Below, in pieces: positions 28,536 through 37,906 of a stretch of DNA of 64,000 nucleotides; position 1 is the stretch's first letter; every line of letters begins with the position of its first letter. A model generated the notes under the pieces. It was not told the DNA's origin and ran no database searches. It saw nothing but the letters and a program-made list of their open reading frames with translations. The translations under genes were made by a program, and so were the position numbers. The DNA is from FEN-299 sp963727765 (GTDB lineage Bacteria; Acidobacteriota; Vicinamibacteria; Vicinamibacterales; Fen-181). The stretch lies in NCBI GenBank assembly GCA_963727765.1, contig CAVSGZ010000011.1, positions 146,261-210,260 on the forward strand, in the 5' to 3' direction.

Positions 28536-28835
28536 ATGGCTGACGCCCGCAGGATGGGCAAGTCCGAGCTCTTCGCGCACTTCGCGGATCGCTTCGAGAT
28601 GAAGCGGACGCAGGCGCGGGACTTCTTCGACGAGCTGGCCGTGCTCGCCGAGAAGGAACTCAAGCGCGCCGGGGAGTTCGTGCTGCCCGGGATGGTGAAG
28701 CTGGTCGTCCAGAAGCGCAAGGCGCGGATGGGACGCAATCCCGCGACCGGCGAGGCGATCAAGATCCCGGCCAAGACGGTGGTGAAGGCCAAGATCGTCA
28801 AGCAGCTCAAGGACACGGTTCTCCCTCGCAAGTAA
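28536..28835 (+). CDS. HU-family DNA-binding protein
   Basis: 99 residues. The fold is clear: a helical N-terminus (MGKSELFAHFADRF), the conserved GEFVLPGMVKLVVQKRKA strands, and the arm GRNPATGEAIKIPAKTVVKAK. HU bends and compacts DNA as a dimer. The ATG at 28536 is chosen over an upstream GTG at 28521 because of the GTGAGGGGG ribosome-binding site in between. It is a single gene with its own promoter upstream and a hairpin-plus-T terminator downstream. Confidence 0.92.
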   Translation: MADARRMGKSELFAHFADRFEMKRTQARDFFDELAVLAEKELKRAGEFVLPGMVKLVVQKRKARMGRNPATGEAIKIPAKTVVKAKIVKQLKDTVLPRK

Positions 28836-28848
28836 CCGCGGTCCTGGC

Positions 28849-28889
28849 CGCCGTTCCCGTCGACGGTGTGGGTGAACGGCGTCGGTTTT
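28849..28889 (+). terminator. intrinsic-type terminator after the HU-like gene
   Basis: CGCCGTTC (28849-28856) pairs with GAACGGCG (28874-28881), and TCGGTTTT follows directly. It is one of the few stem-plus-T-run terminators visible in this window. Confidence 0.6.
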
Positions 28890-28994
28890 CCTGGAGGTGG
28901 TGGGTCGGTCCGCAGGATGCCGGTTCAGAACGCCTGGGCCAGCTTCCTGCCGACTGCCCGCCGGGGTCTCGCCGCAGCCTGCCCGTCTTCCCCC

Positions 28995-30389
<1,395 letters not shown>

Positions 30390-30417
30390 GACGGAGGGGA
30401 TTGTATAACGCCCGGCG

Positions 30418-30544
30418 TGCGGCTTGCGACGTACGGCTTGCGGCGGGGTCACGCGGGTCACGCAGCCAACCGCTCAAAGTCGCAAGTCGCCAGCCGCGAG
30501 CCGCAAGCCGGACAAGGCCGCAAGTCGCCAGCCGCGAGCCGCGG
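30418..30544. repeat. heptamer inverted-arm array with a 24-bp direct repeat
   Basis: The left arm has heptamers of type TGCGGCT. The core has two GGTCACGC blocks (30446-30465). The right arm has eight heptamers of type GCCGCAA. Within the right arm a 24-bp block (30481-30504) is repeated exactly at 30519-30542. It fills most of the 228-base gap between the regulator start and lpd. Confidence 0.82.
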
Positions 30545-30617
30545 GCCGACCGGGTTGACTGCAAGGCTGGGCTTCGATGACGATGGATCGGCTGCAATTC
30601 CAGACAGAGGAGTCATC

Positions 30618-32036
30618 GTGGCGAACCAGTACGACCTGATCGTGATCGGCGCCGGCACCGGGGGCTACCCGACGGCCATCCGCGCCGCCCAGCTGGGCCT
30701 GCGCGTGGCAGTGGTCGAAAAGCAGAAGGCGCTCGGCGGCACATGCCTCATCTGGGGCTGCATCCCGACCAAGGCGCTCGTCGAGCACGCCCACGCGCTC
30801 AAGATCGCCCGCGGCGCGAAGGACTGGGGGCTGTCGATCGACGGCGCGTCGGTCGCCATCGACATGAAGCAGGTGCAGGCCCGCAAGGACAAGGTCGTCA
30901 CCACGCTCACCAAGGGCGTCGAATTCCTCTTCCGCAAGAACAAGATCGACTGGATCAAAGGCGCGGCGCGCCTGGCCGGCAACGGCAACGTGGAGGTCAC
31001 CGGCGAACAGCCGCAAACGCTCCATGCCGCGAAAGAGATCGTGATCGCCACCGGATCGCAGCCGCGCAGCGTGCCCGGCGTCGAGATCGACCGCACGCGG
31101 ATCATCACGAGCGACGAGGCGCTGGCCTTCCGCGAGGTGCCCAAATCGCTCGTCGTCCTCGGCGCCGGCGCCGTCGGCGTCGAGTTCGCGTCCATTTTCC
31201 GCAGCTTCGGCAGCGAGGTGACCATCATCGAGTTGCTGCCGCGGCTCGTGCCCATCGAAGACGAGGCGGTGTCGGCCGAGCTGCAGAAGGCGTTCAAAAA
31301 GCGCGGGATCGCCGTCCATACCGGATCGAAGGTGACGCGCGCGGTGCCGGACGCCGACGGCGTGAGCCTGGAGGTGGCGCTGCCCGAGGGCAAGACGGAG
31401 AAGATCCGCGCCGACTACCTGCTCGTCGCCACCGGACGCGGGCCGGTCACCGAGGGGCTCGGCGCCGCCGAGGCCGCCGTCAGGATGGACCGCGGCTACA
31501 TCGTCGTGGACGAGTTCTACCGGACCTCGGCGCCTGGAATCTCGGCTGTCGGCGACGTGATCTCGTTCGGCAAGCCCGGCCACCCGCAGCTTGCGCACGT
31601 GGCGACCGCCGAGGGGATCGCCGTCGCCGAGCGAGTGGCGGGCCAGCCGCCGCGCACGCTGAACTACGACCAGGTGCCCGGCTGCACGTTCTCGGATCCC
31701 GAGATCGGCAGCGTCGGCCTCACCGAGCAGCAGGCCAGGGACCGCGGCTACGACGTCGCGTCTGCCAGCTTCCCGTTCAGCGCGCTCGGCCGGGCGAAGA
31801 TCGCCGGAGAGATCGAGGGATTCGTGAAAATCGTGGCCGAGAAGAAGTACGACGAACTGCTCGGCGTGCACATCATCGGGCCGCGCGCGACCGACCTGAT
31901 CGCCGAGGCGGTGGTCGCCCTGCGCCTCGAGTGCACCGGCGAGGAACTGGTGCGGACCATCCACGCGCATCCCACGTTCGCCGAGGCGATGGGTGAGGCC
32001 GCCCACGTCCTGCACGGCGGAGCGATTCACATTTGA
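30618..32036 (+). CDS. lpdA: dihydrolipoyl dehydrogenase (E3)
   Basis: FAD/NAD disulfide oxidoreductase of 472 residues that reoxidises dihydrolipoamide on 2-oxoacid dehydrogenase complexes. FAD motif VIGAGTGGYPTAIRAA, redox disulfide in GGTCLIWGCIPTKA (near residue 41-48), NAD motif VLGAGAVGVEFAS, FAD motif ISAVGDV, and the His-Glu pair in AHPTFAEAM. The GTG at 30618 follows GAGGAG. It is followed after seven bases by the E2 gene and then lipB, forming a lipoate-linked operon. The E1 genes are not present in the window. Confidence 0.93.
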   Translation: MANQYDLIVIGAGTGGYPTAIRAAQLGLRVAVVEKQKALGGTCLIWGCIPTKALVEHAHALKIARGAKDWGLSIDGASVAIDMKQVQARKDKVVTTLTKGVEFLFRKNKIDWIKGAARLAGNGNVEVTGEQPQTLHAAKEIVIATGSQPRSVPGVEIDRTRIITSDEALAFREVPKSLVVLGAGAVGVEFASIFRSFGSEVTIIELLPRLVPIEDEAVSAELQKAFKKRGIAVHTGSKVTRAVPDADGVSLEVALPEGKTEKIRADYLLVATGRGPVTEGLGAAEAAVRMDRGYIVVDEFYRTSAPGISAVGDVISFGKPGHPQLAHVATAEGIAVAERVAGQPPRTLNYDQVPGCTFSDPEIGSVGLTEQQARDRGYDVASASFPFSALGRAKIAGEIEGFVKIVAEKKYDELLGVHIIGPRATDLIAEAVVALRLECTGEELVRTIHAHPTFAEAMGEAAHVLHGGAIHI

Positions 32037-32043
32037 GGGTCCT

Positions 32044-33303
32044 ATGCCGACAAGTGTCCTCATGCCGCAGATGGGCGAGTCGATTGCCGAAGGCACGATC
32101 GTCCGTTGGGTCAAGAAAGTCGGCGACCACGTGGATCGGGACGAGCCGCTGTTTGAGATCTCGACCGACAAGGTGGACGCCGAGATCCCGTCGCCGGCAG
32201 CCGGCGTGCTGACCGAGATCCGCGCCCGGGAAGGCGAGACGGTTCCTGTCAACCACGTCGTGGCGCTCATCGACTCCGCGCCCGGCGCTGCGGCGTCCGT
32301 CATCGCCGCCGCGCCCGCGCCCACCCAGGCACCGGCCGCGGCGGCTGCTCCGCCTCCGGCTGCGCCTGCTCCGGGCACGGCGGCGGTCGAGGAAGCGGCG
32401 ACAGCCGATGATCTGCGCCGCCAGAAGTCGTCGCCGGTGGTCAGAAAGATCGCCGCCGAGCACGGCGTGGACATTTCGGAGATCGAAGGGTCTGGCGCCG
32501 GTGGGCGCGTCACCAAGCAGGACATCCTGGAGTTCATCGAGCAGAAGCCCGCCGCCGCGCCGGCCGCTGCGCACGCGCCGGCTGCGCCCGTCATCCACGG
32601 TGCCGGCGACGACGTGGTGCCGATGACGATCATGCGCCGCCGCATCGCCGAGCACATGGTGGCCAGCCGGCGTACCGCGGCGCACGTGCACTCGGTGTTC
32701 GAGGTCGATTTCTCGCGGGTCGCGAAGATGCGCGAGGCGAAGAAGGCGGAGTTCGAGGCGGCCGGCGCCAAGCTCACCTACCTGCCGTTTGTCGTCAAGG
32801 CGGTGGTGGCAGGGCTGCGGGCATTCCCGATCCTCAATTCCTCGATCGACGGCGACTCGGTCGTCTACCACAAGGACATCAACATCGGGATCGCCGTCGC
32901 CCTCGACTGGGGGCTCATCGTGCCAGTCGTGAAGCAGGCCGACGAGAAGAGCCTGCTGGGCCTGGCGCGGACGATGCAGGACCTGGCGAATCGCGCGCGC
33001 AGCAAGCAGCTCAAACCGGACGAGGTGCAGGGCGGGACCTTCACCATCACCAACCCCGGCGTGTACGGCGCGCTGTTCGGCATGCCGATCATCAGCCAGC
33101 CGCAGGTCGCCATCCTCGACCTCGGCGCGGTGGAGAAGCGCGTCGTGGTCGTGAACGATGCGATCGCGATCCGTCCGATGGCGTACTTCTCGCTTGGCTT
33201 CGATCACCGGCTGATCGACGGAGCGGTGGCGGATCAGTTCCTGGCGGCAGTGAAGAAGTACATCGAGACGTTCGACACGTCGAGCCCCTGTGATCGACCT
33301 TGA
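32044..33303 (+). CDS. 2-oxoacid dehydrogenase E2 (dihydrolipoyl acyltransferase)
   Basis: 419 residues. The N-terminal lipoyl domain has its lysine in EISTDKVDAEIP (near residue 43). An Ala/Pro linker follows, then the peripheral subunit-binding domain (SSPVVRKIAAEHGVDI) and a catalytic domain ending in FDHRLIDGAVAD with the active histidine. E2 transfers the acyl group from lipoate to CoA. Whether the complex uses pyruvate, 2-oxoglutarate or branched-chain acids cannot be told without E1. The 3' end overlaps lipB by 14 bases. Confidence 0.92.
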   Translation: MPTSVLMPQMGESIAEGTIVRWVKKVGDHVDRDEPLFEISTDKVDAEIPSPAAGVLTEIRAREGETVPVNHVVALIDSAPGAAASVIAAAPAPTQAPAAAAAPPPAAPAPGTAAVEEAATADDLRRQKSSPVVRKIAAEHGVDISEIEGSGAGGRVTKQDILEFIEQKPAAAPAAAHAPAAPVIHGAGDDVVPMTIMRRRIAEHMVASRRTAAHVHSVFEVDFSRVAKMREAKKAEFEAAGAKLTYLPFVVKAVVAGLRAFPILNSSIDGDSVVYHKDINIGIAVALDWGLIVPVVKQADEKSLLGLARTMQDLANRARSKQLKPDEVQGGTFTITNPGVYGALFGMPIISQPQVAILDLGAVEKRVVVVNDAIAIRPMAYFSLGFDHRLIDGAVADQFLAAVKKYIETFDTSSPCDRP

Positions 33304-33934
33304 AGTGCGGCGGCTCGGGCGCGTCGCCTATGCGGATGCGCTCGAGCTGCAGCGGACGCTCGTCGAAGACCGGCGGGCCGGGCGCATCGGCGACGTGCTG
33401 CTGCTGCTCGAGCACCCGCACGTCATCACGCTCGGTTCCCGCAGCCAGGCGGCACGCAGCAACGTGCTTGCCACACCCGCGCGCCTGGCGGAGCTCGGCG
33501 TCGAGCTGCACGAGACCGTCCGGGGCGGCGACGTCACCTACCACGGCCCGGGCCAGCTGGTCGGCTACCCGATCCTCAACCTCAAGCCGGACCGCGCGGA
33601 CGTCTACAACTACGTCCGGAACCTCGAAAGTGTGATGATCGCCGTGACCGCCGGGTTCGGGGTTCAGGCCGGGCGGATCGAAAGGCTCACGGGCGCTTGG
33701 GTAGGCGGCAGCAAGATCGGCGCGATCGGCGTGCGCATCTCCCGGTGGATCACGAGCCACGGGTTCGCCTACAACGTCAACACCGACCTTGACTACTTCA
33801 ACCTGATCGTGCCCTGCGGGATCCGGGACCACGGCGTGACGTCACTCTCGCGCGAACTCGGCCGGCCGGTGGACATGGCGCAGGCTGAGGAAGCGGTCGT
33901 TCAGGCCTTCCTGCGCATCATCCAACGGGGCTGA
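33290..33934 (+). CDS. lipB: lipoyl(octanoyl) transferase
   Basis: 214 residues. It moves octanoate from acyl carrier protein to the lipoyl lysine of E2 and similar proteins. The family signature RGGDVTYHGPGQLVGYPI is complete; the catalytic Cys-Lys pair is in IVPCGIRDHGVTSL and GGSKIGAIGVR. The GTG start overlaps the E2 stop region, so it is translated together with its target protein. LipA is not in the window. Confidence 0.93.
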   Translation: MIDLEVRRLGRVAYADALELQRTLVEDRRAGRIGDVLLLLEHPHVITLGSRSQAARSNVLATPARLAELGVELHETVRGGDVTYHGPGQLVGYPILNLKPDRADVYNYVRNLESVMIAVTAGFGVQAGRIERLTGAWVGGSKIGAIGVRISRWITSHGFAYNVNTDLDYFNLIVPCGIRDHGVTSLSRELGRPVDMAQAEEAVVQAFLRIIQRG

Positions 33935-33952
33935 ACGACCTCGGAGGCCCGC

Positions 33953-34051
33953 GGCTCATGGCCCAGGCCAAGAGGCTCAAGGCTCATGGCTCAGGTGGCT
34001 CATGGCCCTAAGCCCTGAGCCTTGAGTCTCTTAACACGAGTCCTGAGTCAG
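33953..34051. repeat. heptamer array with arms GGCTCAN and NTGAGCC-like
   Basis: About seven left-hand heptamers of type GGCTCAN are followed by seven right-hand heptamers of the complementary type (AGCCCTG, AGCCTTG, AGTCCTG). The arms can pair. It carries the same NTGAGCC word as the array at 7871-7926 although the two are 26 kb apart. Confidence 0.78.
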
Positions 34052-34078
34052 CCGCCATCGTGCGAAATATCCGACCTG

Positions 34079-34107
34079 TTGACTCCGATTATAAAACAAG
34101 ACAAAAT
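34079..34107 (+). promoter_or_regulatory. AT-rich promoter region of the first sigma-factor gene
   Basis: TTGACT (34079-34084) and a CAAAAT hexamer (34102-34107) are 17 bases apart in a locally AT-rich stretch that stands out from the high-GC surroundings. Confidence 0.5.
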
Positions 34108-34147
34108 TAGTCCTCTTTAGGCGAGAGCCTGCGAAGGAGTAACCGAC

Positions 34148-34783
34148 GTGGCACATGCGGTGGGCGACCAGAACGCGGACCGCGACTTGATTGAGCGGCT
34201 TCGGACCCGGGATGACGATGCGGCATTCGAGCTGGCCGAGATGTACTCGGCCCGAATCCGCCAGCTTGCCCTGCGCCACGTCAGGAACGAAGAGGACGCC
34301 GACGAGATCGTGCAGGACGTCCTGTTGAAGGTCTGCCGCAACATCGACTCGTTCCGCGGCGACTCGGCCCTCTCGTCCTGGATCTACCGCATCACCTTCA
34401 ACACCGCCATGTCGCGGCTGCGGACGGAGAAAGCCGCGCGGCACGAGGCAGAGCTTCCGCTGGCCGTGCCGGCCGGCAGCGACGGTGTCCAAGCCCCCGA
34501 TCTCGCCGATTGGTCCTCTCTCGGAGACGACGAGACGCTGCGTGGCGAACTCCGGCAGAAGCTCGTGAAGGCGCTCGCCGGCCTGCCTCCGCTCTACCGC
34601 GTGCCGGTGCTGCTTCGCGACGTGCACGGCTTCTCGACCGAGCAGGCGAGCGCGGCGCTCGCGGTCAACGGCCACACGCTCAAGTCCAGGCTGCGCCGCG
34701 GCCGGACCATCCTGCGCGAGCGGCTGGCCGAGTTCTCGGGCGGTCTGGTCCTGCACCGCGCCGCCAGCCTGTCGGCCAACTGA
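34148..34783 (+). CDS. ECF-type RNA polymerase sigma factor
   Basis: 211 residues. Region 2 shows HVRNEEDADEIVQDVLLKVCRN and SWIYRITFNTAMSRLR (residues 40-100); region 4 shows LPPLYRVPVLLRDVHGFSTEQAS. The GTG start at 34148 follows a GAAGGAG site. No anti-sigma gene overlaps it directly. The next gene is a second, longer sigma factor 70 bases downstream, which suggests a cascade or combined regulation with the zinc-finger protein further on. Confidence 0.88.
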   Translation: MAHAVGDQNADRDLIERLRTRDDDAAFELAEMYSARIRQLALRHVRNEEDADEIVQDVLLKVCRNIDSFRGDSALSSWIYRITFNTAMSRLRTEKAARHEAELPLAVPAGSDGVQAPDLADWSSLGDDETLRGELRQKLVKALAGLPPLYRVPVLLRDVHGFSTEQASAALAVNGHTLKSRLRRGRTILRERLAEFSGGLVLHRAASLSAN

Positions 34784-34784
34784 C

Positions 34785-34805
34785 CCGCGACAGTCGCGGT
34801 AGAAT
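34785..34805 (+). promoter_or_regulatory. palindrome and -10 box before the second sigma gene
   Basis: CCGCGAC (34785-34791) and GTCGCGG (34793-34799) form a 7-bp inverted repeat with one central base. A TAGAAT -10-like box follows immediately at 34800-34805. It could be an operator or the terminator of the upstream gene. Confidence 0.45.
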
Positions 34806-34852
34806 GCCCTGTGACGCGTGGCCGCAAGCGGCGGCCCGCGTGAGTCCAGGCC

Positions 34853-35770
34853 ATGTCGCCCGCCCCATCATCGCCGTCGCGCCACATCGACGACCGGCTG
34901 CTCGACCGCGCGTTCAAGCGGTCGAACGCGCTGCGCTGGAACCTCGACCGCGCCGCCTTCGCGCGCGCCCTCGAGCGCAGCGTGGCCAGCCGCTTCGCGA
35001 CCGAGACCTGGACGCCCGCCCTCGCGTCCGATTACATCGACTCGCTGAACCTCGAGGAACTGGCGCTCGCCTGCGCGTGCTCGGAGGGGCAGGTGTCGGC
35101 CTGGGCCTACTTCATCGAGTGCTACCGGCCGGGGCTGCGAGCCGCGGCGCGGGCGATTGTCGGCGACGAGGACGGGGGCGAGCTCGCCGACTCGCTCTAC
35201 GCGGAGCTGTACGGGCTCGAGGAGCGCGAGGGCCGCCGCCGGTCGCTGTTCGACTACTTCCACGGCCGCAGCCGGCTGTCGACCTGGCTGCGCTCGATCC
35301 TCGCGCAGCGGCACGTGGACCGGATCAGGGCCGCGCGGAAGACGCGATCGCTCGACGAGCAGGACGAGACGCTGCCCGACCCGAAGGCCGTGGCCGTTGA
35401 CGAGGACTCCGACCGCGCGCGCTTCGCGCGCATGGCGCAACTGGCGCTCGGCTCGGCCATCCTGAAGCTCGAACCTCCCGACCGCCTCAGGCTGTCGTTC
35501 TACTACCTGCAGCGGCTGACGCTGGCCCAGATCGGCCGCCTGACCGGGGAGCACGAGGCCACCGTGTCCCGCAGGCTCGACAGGATCCGGCGCGACCTGC
35601 GCGCGGCGGTCGAGCACTATCTGCGCGAGGAAGACGGCCTCGGTGACGCCGCGGTCCGGGAGTGCATGGCGTGCGCGCTCGAGGACGTGGGCATGGATCT
35701 GGAGGAATGGCTGGGGCAGCCGGGCGCAAGACCGGGAGGACAGCAAGAACAGGCGGGAGGATCGTTCTGA
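34853..35770 (+). CDS. sigma-70-family RNA polymerase sigma factor (long ECF-like)
   Basis: 305 residues, longer than usual ECF factors. Region 2 is recognisable in RSRLSTWLRSILAQRHVDRIRAA. Region 4 is LEPPDRLRLSFYYLQRLTLAQIGRLTGEHEATVSRRLDRIR (as blocks LRLSFYYLQRLTLAQIGRL and TGEHEATVSRRLDRIR). An N-terminal segment of about 70 residues and a C-terminal tail with CMACALEDVGMDLEEWL are extra. The tail could be an attached regulatory element. The zinc-finger/YCF48 gene follows after 15 bases and is the likely anti-sigma partner. Confidence 0.82.
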   Translation: MSPAPSSPSRHIDDRLLDRAFKRSNALRWNLDRAAFARALERSVASRFATETWTPALASDYIDSLNLEELALACACSEGQVSAWAYFIECYRPGLRAAARAIVGDEDGGELADSLYAELYGLEEREGRRRSLFDYFHGRSRLSTWLRSILAQRHVDRIRAARKTRSLDEQDETLPDPKAVAVDEDSDRARFARMAQLALGSAILKLEPPDRLRLSFYYLQRLTLAQIGRLTGEHEATVSRRLDRIRRDLRAAVEHYLREEDGLGDAAVRECMACALEDVGMDLEEWLGQPGARPGGQQEQAGGSF

Positions 35771-35785
35771 GAGAAGGAGCGCCAG

Positions 35786-36948
35786 GTGAAGTCGACAGGA
35801 CGTGAACCCGACCCGTCATACGATCGATTCCTCGCGCGCGGCCTTGCGCTGACGGTCGACGCGTCGGGCAACGCCTGTCCGGACGCCGACCTGCTGGCGG
35901 CCTGGTTCGACCACACGCTGTCGGCCCTCGAGGGCGAGCGGATCGAGGCCCACGTGTCCGGCTGCGAGTGCTGCCAGCAGATCCTGGCCGCGCTGGCGCG
36001 GTCCGAGCCCGAGATGATCCGGGCCGCGCCGCTGCCCGCGCCTTCGCGCGCGTGGCACTGGCACTGGCGATGGGCGGTTCCGCTGGCGACGGCGATCCTG
36101 GTCGTGGTGGTCGGTACGAAGACCTTGATTTCGCCGGGGCCGGTGACGGTTGTCGGCACGCCGCCGCCGCAGGCCCGCCTTCGCCCCTCGGGCTCCGGCG
36201 AGGCAAGTCCGCTGTCAGTCCCGGCGCCGGCCGCGACGATGGCTGAAGTGCGCGCCCCGGAGGCAGGGGCCGCCACGGCGAAGTCCGAAGCGCCTGTCGG
36301 GGCCGCGGAGAAGAAGGCAGTGGCGACGATGGCGCCGCCAGTCCAGGCCGAAGCGCCGCAGGCTGCCGCGCCGACAGGGGCCGGCGCGCCGCAGGCCGTG
36401 ACATCCGAACGAGAGGTGGCCGACGCGGCGCGGCAGCAGGCCGACGTCGCCAGCGAGCAGACGCTGATGAAGGCTGCCGGGACCAGGCCCCCCGCGCCAG
36501 GCCCCCCCCACCGCCGACGGCGGCCCAGTCGCTTGCAGCCAAAGGTGGCTCGGCCCGCTCGGTGCTGGACATTGCGGGCGTGCGACCAGCGTCGTTGGCG
36601 GTGTCGATCGTCGCCGGGCCGACCGTCTCCTGGCGATTCGGCGGCGACGGCACCATCGAGAAGTCGCCCGACCGCGGACAGACGTGGGAGCGCCAGTCGA
36701 GCGGCGTGACCACGGCGCTGTCCGACGCATCAGCGCCCGGCGACAAAATCTGCTGGATCGTCGGTGCGCGCGGTGTCATCCTGCGCACGACGGACGGCCA
36801 GACCTGGGAGCGGCTGACTTCGCCGACCGACGCGGACCTGGTGGCCGTGCACGCCTGGAACGATTTGTCGGCCACGATCACCGTGTCGGATCGCTCCGAA
36901 TACGAAACTGCGGACGGCGGGAAGACCTGGCGGCAACGCCGTCGCTGA
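35786..36948 (+). pseudogene. zinc-finger anti-sigma / YCF48-like fusion, frameshifted at a poly-C tract
   Basis: Two readable parts in different frames. The first (residues 1-230) has a zf-HC2-type zinc knuckle in AHVSGCECCQQIL, one membrane helix (WAVPLATAILVVVVGTKTL) and an Ala/Pro-rich linker. The frame is lost at a run of eight C (36502-36509). With nine C the linker continues as PPPPTAAQSLAAKGGSARS into a YCF48/BNR-like domain with KSPDRGQTWERQSSG, RTTDGQTWERLTS and TADGGKTWRQ, ending at 36948. As intact it would be a membrane anti-sigma factor whose outer part is a beta-propeller segment. The C-run makes a slippage on/off switch possible; a sequencing error is equally possible. Confidence 0.78.
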
Positions 36949-37030
36949 CCCCAGCGTGTTGCATCCCCCGCCCTGGGCCGATACGCGGACACGGAGAGAC
37001 GTCCGTGATGCGCCCCCGGGAACCATCGAC

Positions 37031-37906
37031 ATGGAGAACTTCGGTCGTTACAGGATTCTCGAACGGCTCGGCGCCGACGCGCTGGGCGAACTGCTGCGCG
37101 CGCGGGACACGAGAGTCGGGCGCACGGTCGCGCTGCGGATCATCTCGCCGATCGTCGTGGGCGGCCCGGGCAGGCGCGACGCGCTGATGGCCGACGCCTC
37201 GGCCGCGCGGGCGCTCTCGCACCCGCACGTCGCGGCGCTGTTCGACGCCGGCGAGGAGGACGGCCGCGTGTTCCTGGCGCACGAGTACGTGACGGGGCGC
37301 TCGCTGCGCGGGAACGTGATGGGAAAGCCGCTCAGCGCGAGCCGCACGATCGAGTTCGCGATCCAGATTGCCGACGGCGTGGCCGAAGGGCACCGGCTTG
37401 GCCTGGTGCACGCCGGCCTCGACCCGTCCACCGTCTTCATCACCGACAAGGACAAGGCGAAGATCGTCGACTTCGGGCTCGCGGCGTGGACATCGGCCGG
37501 GCTCAGGCGTCGCGCCGTCACGGAGCAGCTCGCCGGCGGAAAGGCGATCTCCGCCCGCGGGGCGGGCGATGTCGCACGGTGGATGTCGCCAGAGCAGATC
37601 CTCTGGGGCCGGGCCGATGCACGGTCGGACGTCTTCTCCCTCGGCGCGATCGTCTACCAGATGGCGACGGGGCGAAATCCGTTCGCGGGAGTCGACGCGG
37701 AGGAGGCGGCGATGAACGTCCTTCGACTTGCCCCCCCTCCCGCTTCCAGCATCGATCTCGCAGTGCCCGAGAAGCTCGATGCCATCCTCGCCCGGGCCAT
37801 GGCGAAGAGCCCCGACGCGCGATACCCGTCGGCCGCGGTGATGGTGGCGGACCTGCGGGCACTCGACGGCTGCAAGCCTGCGGCCTTCAGCCCTCGCTTC
37901 CGATAA
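37031..37906 (+). CDS. protein kinase-like protein lacking catalytic residues (pseudokinase)
   Basis: 291 residues with the outline of a bacterial Ser/Thr (Hanks) kinase: YRILERLG at the start, DFG (D147) in KIVDFGLA, the MSPEQILWGRADARSDVFSLGAIVYQMATG region, and AKSPDARYPSA. Key residues are missing. The ATP lysine of the VAxK motif is Arg36 (VALRII). The HRDLKPxN loop reads HAGLDPSTV (127-135), so the catalytic Asp is Gly and the Lys is Asp. It probably binds a partner rather than phosphorylates. It has no transmembrane helix. It lies downstream of the two sigma factors and overlaps the convergent threonine dehydratase gene by 20 bases. Confidence 0.85.
   Translation: MENFGRYRILERLGADALGELLRARDTRVGRTVALRIISPIVVGGPGRRDALMADASAARALSHPHVAALFDAGEEDGRVFLAHEYVTGRSLRGNVMGKPLSASRTIEFAIQIADGVAEGHRLGLVHAGLDPSTVFITDKDKAKIVDFGLAAWTSAGLRRRAVTEQLAGGKAISARGAGDVARWMSPEQILWGRADARSDVFSLGAIVYQMATGRNPFAGVDAEEAAMNVLRLAPPPASSIDLAVPEKLDAILARAMAKSPDARYPSAAVMVADLRALDGCKPAAFSPRFR

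Noticed and set aside
30418..30544. CRISPR array
   Set aside because: A 24-bp unit occurs twice, but the spacing is only 38 bases, the rest is heptamer repeat DNA, and no cas gene is present.
34148..34783. Programmed frameshift or fusion of the two adjacent sigma-factor genes
   Set aside because: Each has its own start, region 2 and region 4, and they are separated by about 70 bases with a promoter-like site.
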